From: Heliobacterium mobile
Lineage (GTDB): Bacteria; Bacillota; Desulfitobacteriia; Heliobacteriales; Heliobacteriaceae
NCBI RefSeq assembly: GCF_009720735.1
Contig: NZ_WNKU01000002.1
Span: forward strand, 1-64,000
Direction: 5' to 3'
DNA length: 64,000 bases
The position numbers were made by a program, and so were the translations under genes. Under the pieces are notes generated by a model. That model saw only the letters and a list, made by a program, of their open reading frames with translations. It made no database searches and was not told the origin of the DNA. The stretch's first letter is position 1. The number at the start of each line of letters is the position of its first letter. Below are positions 16,905 through 25,077 of the stretch, piece by piece.

Positions 16905-17810
16905 GTGGGGTTTACCAATAAGTTGGGGGCAAAAAAACTTCGGGAAGAAGTACTGGAACATCCTGTTTCAGCTCGGGGTACAAAACTATCGGCAGCGATC
17001 CTTGGGCATTTTAATCAAATTCATTCGTTGGAACTGCCAAGTGATGTAGAAATAGAACGAACAATTCTGGATTGTGAACAGATAGCTCTTACAGATGACA
17101 AAAGCGATCTGCACTTTGATAAGGGTATTGTTACCTTTACTCCTTCGTCGGCCTCTAAGTGCGAACGAGAGCTGTATTTCCGGGCTGACCGGATTCCAAA
17201 GGAAGAAGGGGAGATGTGTCCCTATCAGCGGCGATGGGTAAGGAATGGTTCAGCGGTTCATGCGGCCGTTCAACGGGATTTGTTATATGCAGAAAAATAT
17301 TTGGACCACCCAGCTTTTACAGTGGTGCGAACAAAAAAAGGACTACCCGCATGGGAAAAGAACATTCGGCAGGTTCGGTCCCAGGAATACAACAATGTTA
17401 AATTCCAGCTGTACGGCATGATGGATGGTGTTCTTCAATATCGGGATGGAGCCAAAGTGGGTTTTGAGTTTAAGACAAAGTCAACCACTCTAGGGGTGAT
17501 CGGACAATACAAAATGAAAGACGCCCAAGAAGATCATAAAACCCAGTGTGTAGCCTATTCACTGCTGTTCGGTCTCCGGGAGTTCCTCATCGTTTATGAA
17601 TCTCTGGCCAAAGACGGCTGGACCAAAGGAGATGAGGCAAAACCGGATATGCGAGCCTTTCACTTTGAAGTCACTGATGAGGACCGGAACCAATTGCTCC
17701 ATAAATTCGCAACGGTGGCCCAGATGTACTATGCGAAAGTGCTGCCTGAAAAGGTGATCGAAAAGTGTATCTTCTGCCCCTATAAGATGAAGTGCAAGGA
17801 GATTGCCTAA
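16905..17810 (+). CDS. PD-(D/E)XK exonuclease, RecB/Cas4-like with Fe-S cysteines
   Basis: 301 aa, GTG start after AGGAGGCGG. The nuclease core shows SSASKCERELYFR near residue 85, a conserved His in NGSAVHAAVQRDL, then MMDGVLQ (Asp ligand) and VGFEFKTKS (the ExK motif). One Cys upstream plus CIFCPYKMKC at the C-terminus give the four-Cys pattern that binds a 4Fe-4S cluster in AddB/Cas4-type nucleases. Likely role: DNA end processing in phage recombination or replication. The stop overlaps the start of the resolvase gene (TAATG). Confidence 0.85.
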   Translation: MGFTNKLGAKKLREEVLEHPVSARGTKLSAAILGHFNQIHSLELPSDVEIERTILDCEQIALTDDKSDLHFDKGIVTFTPSSASKCERELYFRADRIPKEEGEMCPYQRRWVRNGSAVHAAVQRDLLYAEKYLDHPAFTVVRTKKGLPAWEKNIRQVRSQEYNNVKFQLYGMMDGVLQYRDGAKVGFEFKTKSTTLGVIGQYKMKDAQEDHKTQCVAYSLLFGLREFLIVYESLAKDGWTKGDEAKPDMRAFHFEVTDEDRNQLLHKFATVAQMYYAKVLPEKVIEKCIFCPYKMKCKEIA

Positions 17811-18169
17811 TGCCCAAACGGACGAATTACCAACGGGGTTATGAGATTGAGAGGAAAATCGTGCAGGACTTAACGTCTCATGGCTACCTAGTGCTTCGTT
17901 CGGCAGGCTCCCATTCCAAAATCGATGTACTGGGAATTCGCAAGGATCGGATTTTGGCCGTGCAATCCAAGCGGACAAAAGTTTTTTCTTTAGCGGCGTA
18001 CCGAAAAGAGATAGCGTCCATTCAAGAGGTTATCCGAGAGTATGACCTCGGTAATACGATGGACTTTGAACTTTGGATATGGATAGACCACAAAGGGTTT
18101 CGAAGGTGGAAAGTCACCCAGACTGATTTTTTACCGTTAGATTTAGAGGAGAACTTGCTTACCGGGTAA
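17810..18169 (+). CDS. Hjc-like Holliday junction resolvase
   Basis: 119 aa from the ATG overlapping the previous stop. Features of archaeal-type Hjc resolvases are visible: YQRGYEIERKIVQDL (catalytic Glu helix), GYLVLRSAGSHSKIDVLGI (Ser and Asp), then ILAVQSKRTK where the usual E-x-K is Q-S-K. The Glu-to-Gln change in this last motif also occurs in some active Hjc-like enzymes, but should be noted. It would cut four-way junctions arising in phage recombination. Confidence 0.8.
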   Translation: MPKRTNYQRGYEIERKIVQDLTSHGYLVLRSAGSHSKIDVLGIRKDRILAVQSKRTKVFSLAAYRKEIASIQEVIREYDLGNTMDFELWIWIDHKGFRRWKVTQTDFLPLDLEENLLTG

Positions 18170-18190
18170 TCAAATAGTCCTCTTATAACT

Positions 18191-18220
18191 GGGACGGCAA
18201 ATACGCTGTCCCTTCGTTTT
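18191..18220 (+). terminator. Terminator of the polymerase operon (composite unit 2)
   Basis: GGGACGGC pairs with GCTGTCCC over loop AAATAC, followed by TTCGTTTT, which runs straight into the TGTCACAAA box. Confidence 0.75.
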
Positions 18221-18250
18221 GTCACAAATCGGTCGAATTGTCGGCATTAA
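18220..18250 (+). promoter_or_regulatory. Phage repeated promoter-like element, copy 2
   Basis: TGTCACAAA, 12 bases, TCGGCATTAA. It lies 53 bases before the nrdG start codon and follows the terminator hairpin without a gap. Confidence 0.75.
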
Positions 18251-18272
18251 AAGGGTAAGGGGGGTGTTCGCA

Positions 18273-18710
18273 ATGATCGTAGGAGGATTCAACGATTTGA
18301 ATACATCCGATGCCGGAGGCGGTATTGCTTATTCGGTGTTCTTTCAAGGATGTAGCAGGGGTTGCCCTGGATGCCATAATCCCGAACTACAAGACCCCGA
18401 CGGGGGAATGGATATCAAGCCGGAAGACATTCTGCTCCGAATCCAAAAGTATCGTAACCACTATGATGCCGTGGTGTTTGTCGGTGGCGAACCTCTGGAA
18501 CAGCCGGACGCCCTGATACACCTGTTAATCGGCATCAACGAAATGGGATTAGAATCTTGGCTCTATACCGGGTTTTCATATGAAGATATTCCGAAAGAAA
18601 TATCTTGTTGGTGTACGGTTATCGTGGCAGGGGAGTATCGAGAGGAACTGCGTACCGGGGCTTTCCCGGCCAGCAGCAACCAGAGCATCATCGACAAGCG
18701 GAGGATATAA
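18273..18710 (+). CDS. nrdG: Anaerobic ribonucleotide reductase activating protein
   Basis: 145 aa radical-SAM activase from an ATG preceded by AAGGGGGGTG. An upstream extension is excluded because it would run through the promoter-like element. The motif CSRGCPGC gives the CxxxCxxC 4Fe-4S/SAM site, and VFVGGEPLEQPDAL matches the GGEP SAM-binding strand. It creates the glycyl radical on NrdD under anoxia. It is followed after three bases by nrdD, an inverted order relative to many host operons. Confidence 0.92.
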   Translation: MIVGGFNDLNTSDAGGGIAYSVFFQGCSRGCPGCHNPELQDPDGGMDIKPEDILLRIQKYRNHYDAVVFVGGEPLEQPDALIHLLIGINEMGLESWLYTGFSYEDIPKEISCWCTVIVAGEYREELRTGAFPASSNQSIIDKRRI

Positions 18711-18713
18711 ACG

Positions 18714-19379
18714 ATGCAACAGACGCTGACTTTTGATAAGAAGTTTGACGCTCTTTATAAGCGTTTCGCTAAAGACCCTCAAGGGCTGCAACTTTTATCC
18801 TTGGAAGGAATCAGTCCCGATAAAGTTGACGTGGGCCAGATGTCTCACGATTACTTCACTAAGCGGTTGGCCGATACCACCGTGGACCAAAATGCCAACT
18901 CTAATGAAGAGTTGAGTGCGAACAACTACCAAGCGGAAGTAACGAAAGGCATCTTGAAATTAGAAGGATATTACCTGTTGTGGCGTTATTCGATGAAACG
19001 ATTCGGTGTTCGCCGGGCCAATGAACTCATTTCGGCAATCTGGCGGGGCGAACTGTATTTCCATGACGCCAGTGGACAAGGGATACAGATTCCGTATTGC
19101 TTCGCATTTTCCACACAGAATCTTATGCTGCTAGGGCGGCCTTATGGTCAACTCGGGAGCGTATCCCCAAAACGGGCGGATAGTTTCGTCGCTCAAGTAA
19201 CAGAAACGGTGATGGATTTATCGCAGGAATTTGCGGGAGCTGTGGCCCCAGGCGACTTCATCGTGAACCTATCTTGGTATTTGAAACGAGAAGGCACCAG
19301 CCCGGATGACGCCAGTGATCGAGATGCAATAGTGAACCTCTGGCAGAAGTTCATTCATGTAGCCAACAACAAATTCCGT
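18714..19379 (+). CDS. nrdD: Anaerobic ribonucleoside-triphosphate reductase, exon 1
   Basis: The first 222 codons of class III NrdD. Motifs: NANSNEELSANNYQAEVTKG, then ELYFHDASGQGIQIPYCFAF and the region leading to HVANNKFR. In unspliced RNA the frame meets a stop 15 bases into the intron. Joined to exon 2 it reads ...NNKFR-TSGQSPFTN..., matching the conserved NrdD sequence at this point, and gives 630 aa, the usual length for phage NrdD. The enzyme reduces NTPs to dNTPs without oxygen. Confidence 0.9.
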
Positions 19380-20484
19380 TTCTGTGAAGCGGCATAGGCA
19401 GGCGACTGTCTATTGCAAACCCCGTGAATTGCTGGGAAGTCTCCGATTAAAAAAGTGCCCAGGAAGGAGGTGAATGTCAATGCGATTTACAGGATATAAC
19501 CCTTGCGAAAACCGTAATTGGTTACATCACAGATTTGTTGTAGAAATGAAAAGTCGTGAGGAAATTGCTAAGGAGATTGGATGTAAGTCAGCTTCAGTGA
19601 ATATTTGGTTATGGCGTCACGGTATTCGTAGAACTAGAAAGTTTACGATTCATGATTTGGTTCGCCTGCATTTTATGAAGCGTATGTCCATTATTGAAAT
19701 TGCTCGGCACTATGGCGTCAGCACTGATACCGTTGTCTACCATTTCAAGACTCAGGGGATTAAGCATATCCCAAACATCAAACGAGTCGATAAATACGCT
19801 ACATTCACGAAGAAATGGTTTATCGAAAATTACGTGAACACCGAAACATCAATTATTCAGTTATCCAATTGTTATAACGTTGACTCTGTGATTCTAAGCA
19901 ATATGCTGAAATCTTATGGATTAACGGTGAAATATCATGACAACGTGTATCCAGAACGGATATACAACCTTTTGCGATGTTACCACAAGCAAAAATACTT
20001 CGACCGAACATTAAGGAAATTTGGAGATAAGTGTTCCAAATGCGGTACAGATAAAGACCTACAGATGCACCATAAAGTAAAGATGAAATCTATGGTAATC
20101 GATGCGGTGAATCAGAGCGGGATTACTCCTTATACAGAAGATAATCAAAACGCTTTGTACGATTGGATGAAAGCAAACTCTAAAGCCTATAACGACCTCA
20201 ATAACTTAGAGATTTTATGTGGGCACTGTCATAAAGAACTTCATCGGAGACAATCAGCAGCCAAGCCTCCCATGGAGGAAGGTTCAACGACTATCGAAAA
20301 GACATTGGATGTTGGAGTCGCGTAAGACTTCCAATGGAACTGAGTAGAGTAGGGCACAAGCGATGGGTGCTCAAAGTGCGGGGGCACTCACGCCTAACCT
20401 AAAGCGATGAGTGTATGAGATAGTCTGACCTATGCGGCGACGTATAGCAGGGGATGTGTAGCGAACATCTTCGTAACACAAGTG
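19380..20484 (+). ncRNA. Group I intron in nrdD
   Basis: P1 can be drawn exactly: exon CCGT and intron TTC pair with GAA and GCGG, giving a 7-bp stem with the expected U-G wobble at the splice site after CGT. The core sequence GTGAATTGCTGGGAAGTC is a group I P/J3-4 segment. GGAAGTCT pairs perfectly with AGACTTCC on the other side of the ORF. The 3' part has a P8-like ACTCA/TGAGT stem, TGAGATAGTCTGA (P7 side) and a 6-bp stem with a GCGA tetraloop (P9). The intron ends in G, and exon 2 follows in frame. T4 nrdD (sunY) also carries a group I intron. Confidence 0.88.
19480..20325 (+). CDS. Intron-encoded HNH homing endonuclease
   Basis: 281 aa. Start ATG chosen 9 bases after AAGGAGG; an ATG two codons earlier is too close. 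The N-terminal 150 residues hold three successive helix-turn-helix-like units (REEIAKEIGCKSASVNIWLW, SIIEIARHYGVSTDTVVYHF, SIIQLSNCYNVDSVILSNML) for DNA recognition. The HNH nuclease follows: CSKCGTDKDLQMHHKVKM, NLEILCGHCHKELH, with two CxxC pairs and the central HH. The stop codon lies in the intron stem AGACTTCC. It should cut intronless nrdD alleles and promote spread of the intron. Confidence 0.9.
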   Translation: MRFTGYNPCENRNWLHHRFVVEMKSREEIAKEIGCKSASVNIWLWRHGIRRTRKFTIHDLVRLHFMKRMSIIEIARHYGVSTDTVVYHFKTQGIKHIPNIKRVDKYATFTKKWFIENYVNTETSIIQLSNCYNVDSVILSNMLKSYGLTVKYHDNVYPERIYNLLRCYHKQKYFDRTLRKFGDKCSKCGTDKDLQMHHKVKMKSMVIDAVNQSGITPYTEDNQNALYDWMKANSKAYNDLNNLEILCGHCHKELHRRQSAAKPPMEEGSTTIEKTLDVGVA

Positions 20485-21711
20485 ACTTCAGGACAAAGCC
20501 CCTTCACAAACATCTCTATATTTGACCGAGTAAACCTTGAGAAACTGTTTGCGGAGTATCGTTACCCAGATGGTACTGCAGTAGACATTGAATTTGTAAT
20601 GAAAGTTCAGAAAATCCTCGCGGAGTTCTTTGCCCAGGGTGATCCGACTACAGGTCTACCATACCGGTTCCCGGTGATGACCGCAAACTTGTCTGTAGAT
20701 GAAAATCGGCAGCCCCTTGATGATGATTTTATGTCATTTATCAGCCGGGTGAATGCAAAACTAGGATGCTTCAATATTTACGCCAACGAAGGCAGCAAGA
20801 TCGCAATGTGCTGTCGCTTCGTAAATGATACCGAACGGATGAATTACCGGGCGGATAGTTTTGGCAATGGCGGATTGAATATCGGTTCTCACCGAGTGGT
20901 TACCGTGAACTTCCCTCGGATTGCGTTAGAAGCAAAAGATCGAAAAGACTTTTTCCGTCTGCTGGACAAGCGATTAACTATGGCTCGTGATTTGCTTCTG
21001 GTACACCGGGAAGAAATTTTGCAGCGACGTGTGGAAAAAGGGTTTTTGAAGTTTTTCAAGCCTCTACGCTGGTTTACTCTGGATATGCTGTTTTCCACTA
21101 TCGGAATCCATGGTCAATATGAGATGAGCCACTTCTTAGGGATGCCGATGGAATCCCAGGAAGGTCAGGATTTCGTAGAGGAAGTGCTGATTAAAACGGA
21201 AGAGTATGCTCTGGCTTTTAGTCAAGAAACAGGTTACTCCTTCAACACAGAGGAAATCCCCGCTGAAAGCACAGCCGTCAGCCTAGCTCGAAAAGACCGG
21301 TTGATCTTTGGAGATAAGCAGCCCTTTGAGTTGTATTCTAATCAATACATTCCGTTGATTGCGGATATGGGAACCATGGATCGAATCCGATTAACCGGAC
21401 GTTTCATGAAGCATGTAAGTGGTGGCGGGATTCTTCACTTGAATGTACAGGAGCGAATTACCGAATCTGTAACGATGGAACGGCTGATTCGCATCGCATT
21501 AACCGAAGGGGTAGAGCATTTTGCCATTAACTACGGATTCGGCATCTGTAAGGAAGGACATACGTCCATCGTGGGAACAGGGGAAACCTGCCCTATTTGC
21601 GGCTTTCCTATTACAGACTATTTGACGCGGATTATCGGTTACTTTACCAAGGTTTCCAGTTGGAATGCTACCCGGAAAAATTACGAGTACCCAAAACGAA
21701 AATTCAACTGA
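20485..21711 (+). CDS. nrdD: Anaerobic ribonucleoside-triphosphate reductase, exon 2
   Basis: The remaining 408 residues, starting TSGQSPFTNISIFDRVNL. Conserved elements include GCFNIYANEGSKIAMCCRF with an active-site Cys pair, ILHLNVQERITE, and FAINYGFGIC. The C-terminus has CKEGH and CPICG, a zinc site in which one expected Cys is His-like, and the glycyl radical motif RIIGY shortly before the end. It is followed by composite unit 3. Without splicing this exon cannot be translated as part of NrdD. Confidence 0.9.
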   Translation, partial: TSGQSPFTNISIFDRVNLEKLFAEYRYPDGTAVDIEFVMKVQKILAEFFAQGDPTTGLPYRFPVMTANLSVDENRQPLDDDFMSFISRVNAKLGCFNIYANEGSKIAMCCRFVNDTERMNYRADSFGNGGLNIGSHRVVTVNFPRIALEAKDRKDFFRLLDKRLTMARDLLLVHREEILQRRVEKGFLKFFKPLRWFTLDMLFSTIGIHGQYEMSHFLGMPMESQEGQDFVEEVLIKTEEYALAFSQETGYSFNTEEIPAESTAVSLARKDRLIFGDKQPFELYSNQYIPLIADMGTMDRIRLTGRFMKHVSGGGILHLNVQERITESVTMERLIRIALTEGVEHFAINYGFGICKEGHTSIVGTGETCPICGFPITDYLTRIIGYFTKVSSWNATRKNYEYPKRKFN

Positions 21712-21720
21712 TACAACACA

Positions 21721-21744
21721 TGGGGGAGTTTTCCCCCAACTTTT
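21721..21744 (+). terminator. Terminator after nrdD (composite unit 3)
   Basis: TGGGGGA pairs with TCCCCCA over loop GTTT, followed by ACTTTT that leads into the conserved box. Confidence 0.75.
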
Positions 21745-21745
21745 G

Positions 21746-21776
21746 TGTCACAAAATCGAGGTTCTGTCGGCATTAA
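21746..21776 (+). promoter_or_regulatory. Phage repeated promoter-like element, copy 3
   Basis: TGTCACAAA, 12 bases, TCGGCATTAA. Only the base before the first box differs from the other copies (G instead of T). It lies 49 bases before the TTG start of dut. Confidence 0.75.
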
Positions 21777-21794
21777 GTTATGGAGGTGCGGAAA

Positions 21795-22295
21795 TTGAAA
21801 CACACAAATACGAAAATTCTGATCCCGACGAAGAAGCTCCATTTACTTGCTACGATCCCCGAACGGGAGACACCGCTTTCCAGTGGTTTCGACCTGAGAG
21901 TTTTTGATGTGATAAAGCCATCGGAAGATCCCAGTAAACCTTTACAATCCTGGTTTGAACATTATACCCTGCGTCCCGGCGAACGCTGCATGGTCCGAAC
22001 AGGGATTGCCGTACAGATGCCTGCTGGAATGGAAGCGGAAGTGCGTCCTCGTAGCGGCCTTGCATGGAAGCATGGAATTACTGTGCTTAATACGCCGGGT
22101 ACGATTGACGCGGATTATACCGGTGGCATCGGAGTGATTCTGATTAACCTGTCTGATAAGGCGTTCACGATCAACTTTGAAAACAGGATTGCCCAGATGA
22201 TTTTCCCACAAGCCTTGCATAACACGGAACTTACGGAAGTTGAGTCCTTCACAAAAACAGAACGGGGATGCGGAGGCTTTGGCCACACCGGTTAG
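21795..22295 (+). CDS. dut: dUTP diphosphatase
   Basis: 166 aa. TTG start chosen because GGAGGTG lies 7 bases upstream; the ATG six codons earlier overlaps the ribosome site. All five trimeric dUTPase motifs are present: SGFDLRV, PRSGLAWKHG, NTPGTIDADYTG, ENRIAQMIF, and RGCGGFGHTG at the C-terminus (usually RGxGGFGSTG). It hydrolyses dUTP to dUMP and keeps uracil out of phage DNA, supplying dUMP to the thymidylate route. An insertion of about 15 residues around KPSEDPSKPL is unusual. Confidence 0.93.
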   Translation: MKHTNTKILIPTKKLHLLATIPERETPLSSGFDLRVFDVIKPSEDPSKPLQSWFEHYTLRPGERCMVRTGIAVQMPAGMEAEVRPRSGLAWKHGITVLNTPGTIDADYTGGIGVILINLSDKAFTINFENRIAQMIFPQALHNTELTEVESFTKTERGCGGFGHTG

Positions 22296-22328
22296 TAACA
22301 GCGATACAACAAAGAAAGGAGCTTGCAG

Positions 22329-23267
22329 ATGACTTACGCAATGAAAAACCTCGCCCCGGAAGATACCTTTTCGATTAACATGAACGACATCACCGGAAAC
22401 ACCCTAGTGTATATGGACCCCAAACGGAATGAAGATATATCAAATATTGAATACTTCATTAACCGGATATATGCCTCACAGGGATATCAACCTGTTCAAA
22501 AGGGCCGGGTTATTGCATTACGGGCAACCGACCGTGATCGGCTCACTTCCGCTTTCGCATCTGCCTTATATCTGGGGAAGTACGACGATATGGATAACAC
22601 CAATCGCTTCCTTAACGGCATGGTGAAGGCCGGTCATTCTTACGAACCCATCCGTGGTGAATCAGTTTCTTTCCTTTATATAGGTGTCAGTAAGACTACC
22701 TACGATCATCTCATCACGTACACGATCCGTAACCGTAGAATTGCCGGTGGCTTTCGGGCAAATAAGCCATGGGGGTTAGTGATTCCCCATGAGGCGAAAA
22801 ACCCAAACTGGTATTTTATGATGATGGAAAATCAGTTAGCACGCTGTGAAGAGGTCATGAAAGAGCATCCCGAAGAACCGCTTCAAGCCTTGCGTTCCCT
22901 TTACCCCATGGGCGTCATGATGCCCCCGTTTATGTTTGATTTCTCTGAAGAAGCACTGGTGAAGAACGTGTTCAAGCAACGTCTCTGGGAGCGGGGTGCT
23001 CAAGGAGAAACAAGGGAGATCGTACAAAACATGTTCGATGCCGTTCGAGAACTCGACCCCGAAAAATGGGACTTCCTAAAGGAGTATCATGGGGAGCACA
23101 TGACAACGCAAAAGCGGGTAATGCGGAAACTTCGGGTTAGGCGGCCTAGGCTGGGTGAACTGTTGGATGACAAAGAAAAAAACCAGGCCACCGACGTATT
23201 GGACCTGGACGTTTACAAACTGCTGATGAACAGATTGGGGAAAGCACCGAAAACAATGTGGGATTAA
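22329..23267 (+). CDS. Divergent ThyX-like flavin-dependent enzyme
   Basis: 312 aa, ATG after AAAGGAG. The C-terminal part (MPPFMFDFSEEALVKNVF, then QRLWERGAQGETREIVQNM) matches the ThyX signature helix with AQ-x-E-x-R. In the middle, where ThyX has RHR-x7-S, this protein has IRNRRIAGGFRANKPWGLVIP: His is replaced by Asn and the serine position is Ala. The N-terminal 100 residues are not ThyX-like that I can see. It follows dut in the same operon, fitting pyrimidine deoxynucleotide chemistry. It may be a thymidylate synthase with altered motif or a related base-modifying enzyme. The family link is moderate. Confidence 0.55.
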   Translation: MTYAMKNLAPEDTFSINMNDITGNTLVYMDPKRNEDISNIEYFINRIYASQGYQPVQKGRVIALRATDRDRLTSAFASALYLGKYDDMDNTNRFLNGMVKAGHSYEPIRGESVSFLYIGVSKTTYDHLITYTIRNRRIAGGFRANKPWGLVIPHEAKNPNWYFMMMENQLARCEEVMKEHPEEPLQALRSLYPMGVMMPPFMFDFSEEALVKNVFKQRLWERGAQGETREIVQNMFDAVRELDPEKWDFLKEYHGEHMTTQKRVMRKLRVRRPRLGELLDDKEKNQATDVLDLDVYKLLMNRLGKAPKTMWD

Positions 23268-23271
23268 AAGC

Positions 23272-23292
23272 AGGGCTTCGGCCCTCTTTTTT
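23272..23292 (+). terminator. Terminator with UUCG tetraloop (composite unit 4)
   Basis: AGGGC-TTCG-GCCCT followed by CTTTTTTT. The T run continues into the conserved box. Confidence 0.88.
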
Positions 23293-23323
23293 TGTCACAA
23301 ATTCGTCCTCTTGTCGGCATTAA
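23293..23323 (+). promoter_or_regulatory. Phage repeated promoter-like element, copy 4
   Basis: TGTCACAAA, 12 bases, TCGGCATTAA. It lies 54 bases before the ATG of the DNA methyltransferase. Confidence 0.75.
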
Positions 23324-23346
23324 GTATTGAAGGGGGTAATCAAACG

Positions 23347-24483
23347 ATGCAATTTATAAATCAAGTGCTGCAAGGGGATAGCCTGGAGATTCTGAAAACA
23401 CTACCGGATAATAGCGTGGATTCATGCGTGACCGATCCCCCATACGGTCTTTCAAAGGAGCCGGATATTAAGGAAGTTCTTACGAAATGGCTGGCCGGTG
23501 AAGATTATGTTCATCGGGGTAGCGGTTTTATGGGGAAGACGTGGGACTCCTTCGTTCCCGGACCGGCTATATGGCGTGAGGTTTTTCGGGTGCTAAAACC
23601 CGGTGGACACATCCTCTGCTTCGCCGGAACACGAACCCAAGACTTGATGACAGTGGCTTTGCGGATCGCCGGATTTGAAATCCGTGATGTCATCGAATGG
23701 CTGTACACCAGTGGTTTTCCGAAAAACTTAGATGTCAGCAAACAGTTCGATAAAAGAGTAGGTGCTGTAAGGGAAAAGATACGGATTCCATATAACCCGG
23801 TGATGATGATAAACGGCCAGAACACTCGGCCATGGATGGAAAAAGCGTTAGAGCAGGGTTTTCATGAGGTGGACGGTGATGAGCCTGTCAGTGAACTGGC
23901 GAAGAAATGGGATGGATGGGGTAGTTCAATCAAACCCGCACATGAGCCAGTAATTATGGGCCGAAAGCCTTTAACGGGTAACATCTGTGATACGGTTGAA
24001 CGATTCGGTACTGGGGCGATCAACGTGGACGGTTGCCGAATTGGAGAAGAAGGTAGATACCCGGCCAACTGTGTTACCGTTGAACCGAACGAATGGTATA
24101 GCAAGTTTTTCAACATTACGCCCCAAGAACTATCGAAGAAGTCCACTAAGAAAGACAAGAACAGCGACTGGAAGGGAAACGTCATCGACCTAGAAGAACG
24201 GCGAGTGTATCCCGGTAGTGGTCGAGGAGTTCTAAACAGTACTCATACATTAGATGGTCGAGAGAGAAAGCCCGTTTTTAACCGCAACCATCATCCAACG
24301 GTAAAACCAACCGGGTTGATGGCGTGGTTGATTCGCCTTGTGACGGCCCCAGAAGGCGTTGTGCTCGATCCGTTTGGGGGTAGCGGTACAACAGGGGCAG
24401 CAGCCTTACAAGAGAACAGAAAGTTCATCTTGATTGAACGGGAAGCAGAATATGTAGAAATCGCAAGGGCTCGGGTGGGATAA
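23347..24483 (+). CDS. Site-specific DNA methyltransferase (N6-adenine/N4-cytosine type)
   Basis: 378 aa, ATG after GAAGGGGGT. Motif IV DPPYGL occurs near residue 33 and motif I DPFGGSGTT near residue 340, so the catalytic motif comes first as in beta-class enzymes. IKPAHEPVIMGRKPL and HPTVKPTGLMAWLIRLV are typical of phage orphan methyltransferases. No cognate restriction gene with a recognisable cutting domain is adjacent, although a PD-(D/E)XK-like protein follows. Likely use: protection of phage DNA against host restriction. The stop codon lies in the loop of the following terminator. Confidence 0.9.
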   Translation: MQFINQVLQGDSLEILKTLPDNSVDSCVTDPPYGLSKEPDIKEVLTKWLAGEDYVHRGSGFMGKTWDSFVPGPAIWREVFRVLKPGGHILCFAGTRTQDLMTVALRIAGFEIRDVIEWLYTSGFPKNLDVSKQFDKRVGAVREKIRIPYNPVMMINGQNTRPWMEKALEQGFHEVDGDEPVSELAKKWDGWGSSIKPAHEPVIMGRKPLTGNICDTVERFGTGAINVDGCRIGEEGRYPANCVTVEPNEWYSKFFNITPQELSKKSTKKDKNSDWKGNVIDLEERRVYPGSGRGVLNSTHTLDGRERKPVFNRNHHPTVKPTGLMAWLIRLVTAPEGVVLDPFGGSGTTGAAALQENRKFILIEREAEYVEIARARVG

Positions 24484-24500
24484 CCCGGCCCCTTTTCTTT
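24467..24500 (+). terminator. Terminator overlapping the methyltransferase stop (composite unit 5)
   Basis: GGGC-T-CGGGT pairs with ACCCG-GCCC, loop GGGATA, then CTTTTCTTT. The T-rich tail forms the start of the next element. Confidence 0.7.
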
Positions 24501-24530
24501 GTCACAAAGTCCTCTATTTGTCGGCATTAA
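24500..24530 (+). promoter_or_regulatory. Phage repeated promoter-like element, copy 5
   Basis: TGTCACAAA, 12 bases, TCGGCATTAA. It lies 64 bases before the GTG of the PD-(D/E)XK-like gene. Confidence 0.75.
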
Positions 24531-24563
24531 ATAGTGAACGAACATTTTGGAGGTGAAATACCC

Positions 24564-25076
24564 GTGAACCAAGTAGCCCGACTGAACTACCGGATGGACG
24601 ATAGAGATATAAAGGATTTTGCCCGAGACATCGAACACGGCTCTAGGGTGGAACGAGAGATTATCGAACTGTACGTTGATTACTGGCAACGAAAGACGGG
24701 TGAGGTGCTTTCCATTCAAAACAACGGTTGCGATAATTCCGGACGGCTCTTGCTGGGGGCCAACGTAAACCTAAAGGCAGATTACTTGCTAAACGGAAGG
24801 CCCGTGGAGGTCAAGTTTAACAACTCGAATCTCTCCACATTTCGATTCAAATCGGACCAGTTAAACAGTTACATGAAGCAGGGTGCCTCGGTAATCTGGG
24901 TAAATGGGTGGCAGACTTCAATTCCGGTATTTACAGTTCTAAAACCAAAACATCTGCGTTTGATTAAAGAAAGCAAAACACCGTTACCTTTCATTTTTTG
25001 GGGCAGTAAACTGTGCTACGAACTATCGGCATCAGATTACACGTGGACGGCATTGAAAGAAGGAGGGAAAGAGTAA
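24564..25076 (+). CDS. Putative PD-(D/E)XK nuclease-fold protein
   Basis: 170 aa, GTG after TTTGGAGGTG. ADYLLNGRPVEVKFNN contains an Asp followed about ten residues later by E-x-K, the core of the PD-(D/E)XK fold. SRVEREIIELYVDYW is a plausible upstream helix with a Glu, and FKSDQLNSYMKQGASVIWVNG resembles the helix-strand after the active site. It could be a repair, restriction or VRR-NUC-like nuclease; its target is unknown. It heads the last early operon of the phage block. Confidence 0.5.
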   Translation: MNQVARLNYRMDDRDIKDFARDIEHGSRVEREIIELYVDYWQRKTGEVLSIQNNGCDNSGRLLLGANVNLKADYLLNGRPVEVKFNNSNLSTFRFKSDQLNSYMKQGASVIWVNGWQTSIPVFTVLKPKHLRLIKESKTPLPFIFWGSKLCYELSASDYTWTALKEGGKE

Positions 25077-25077
25077 A

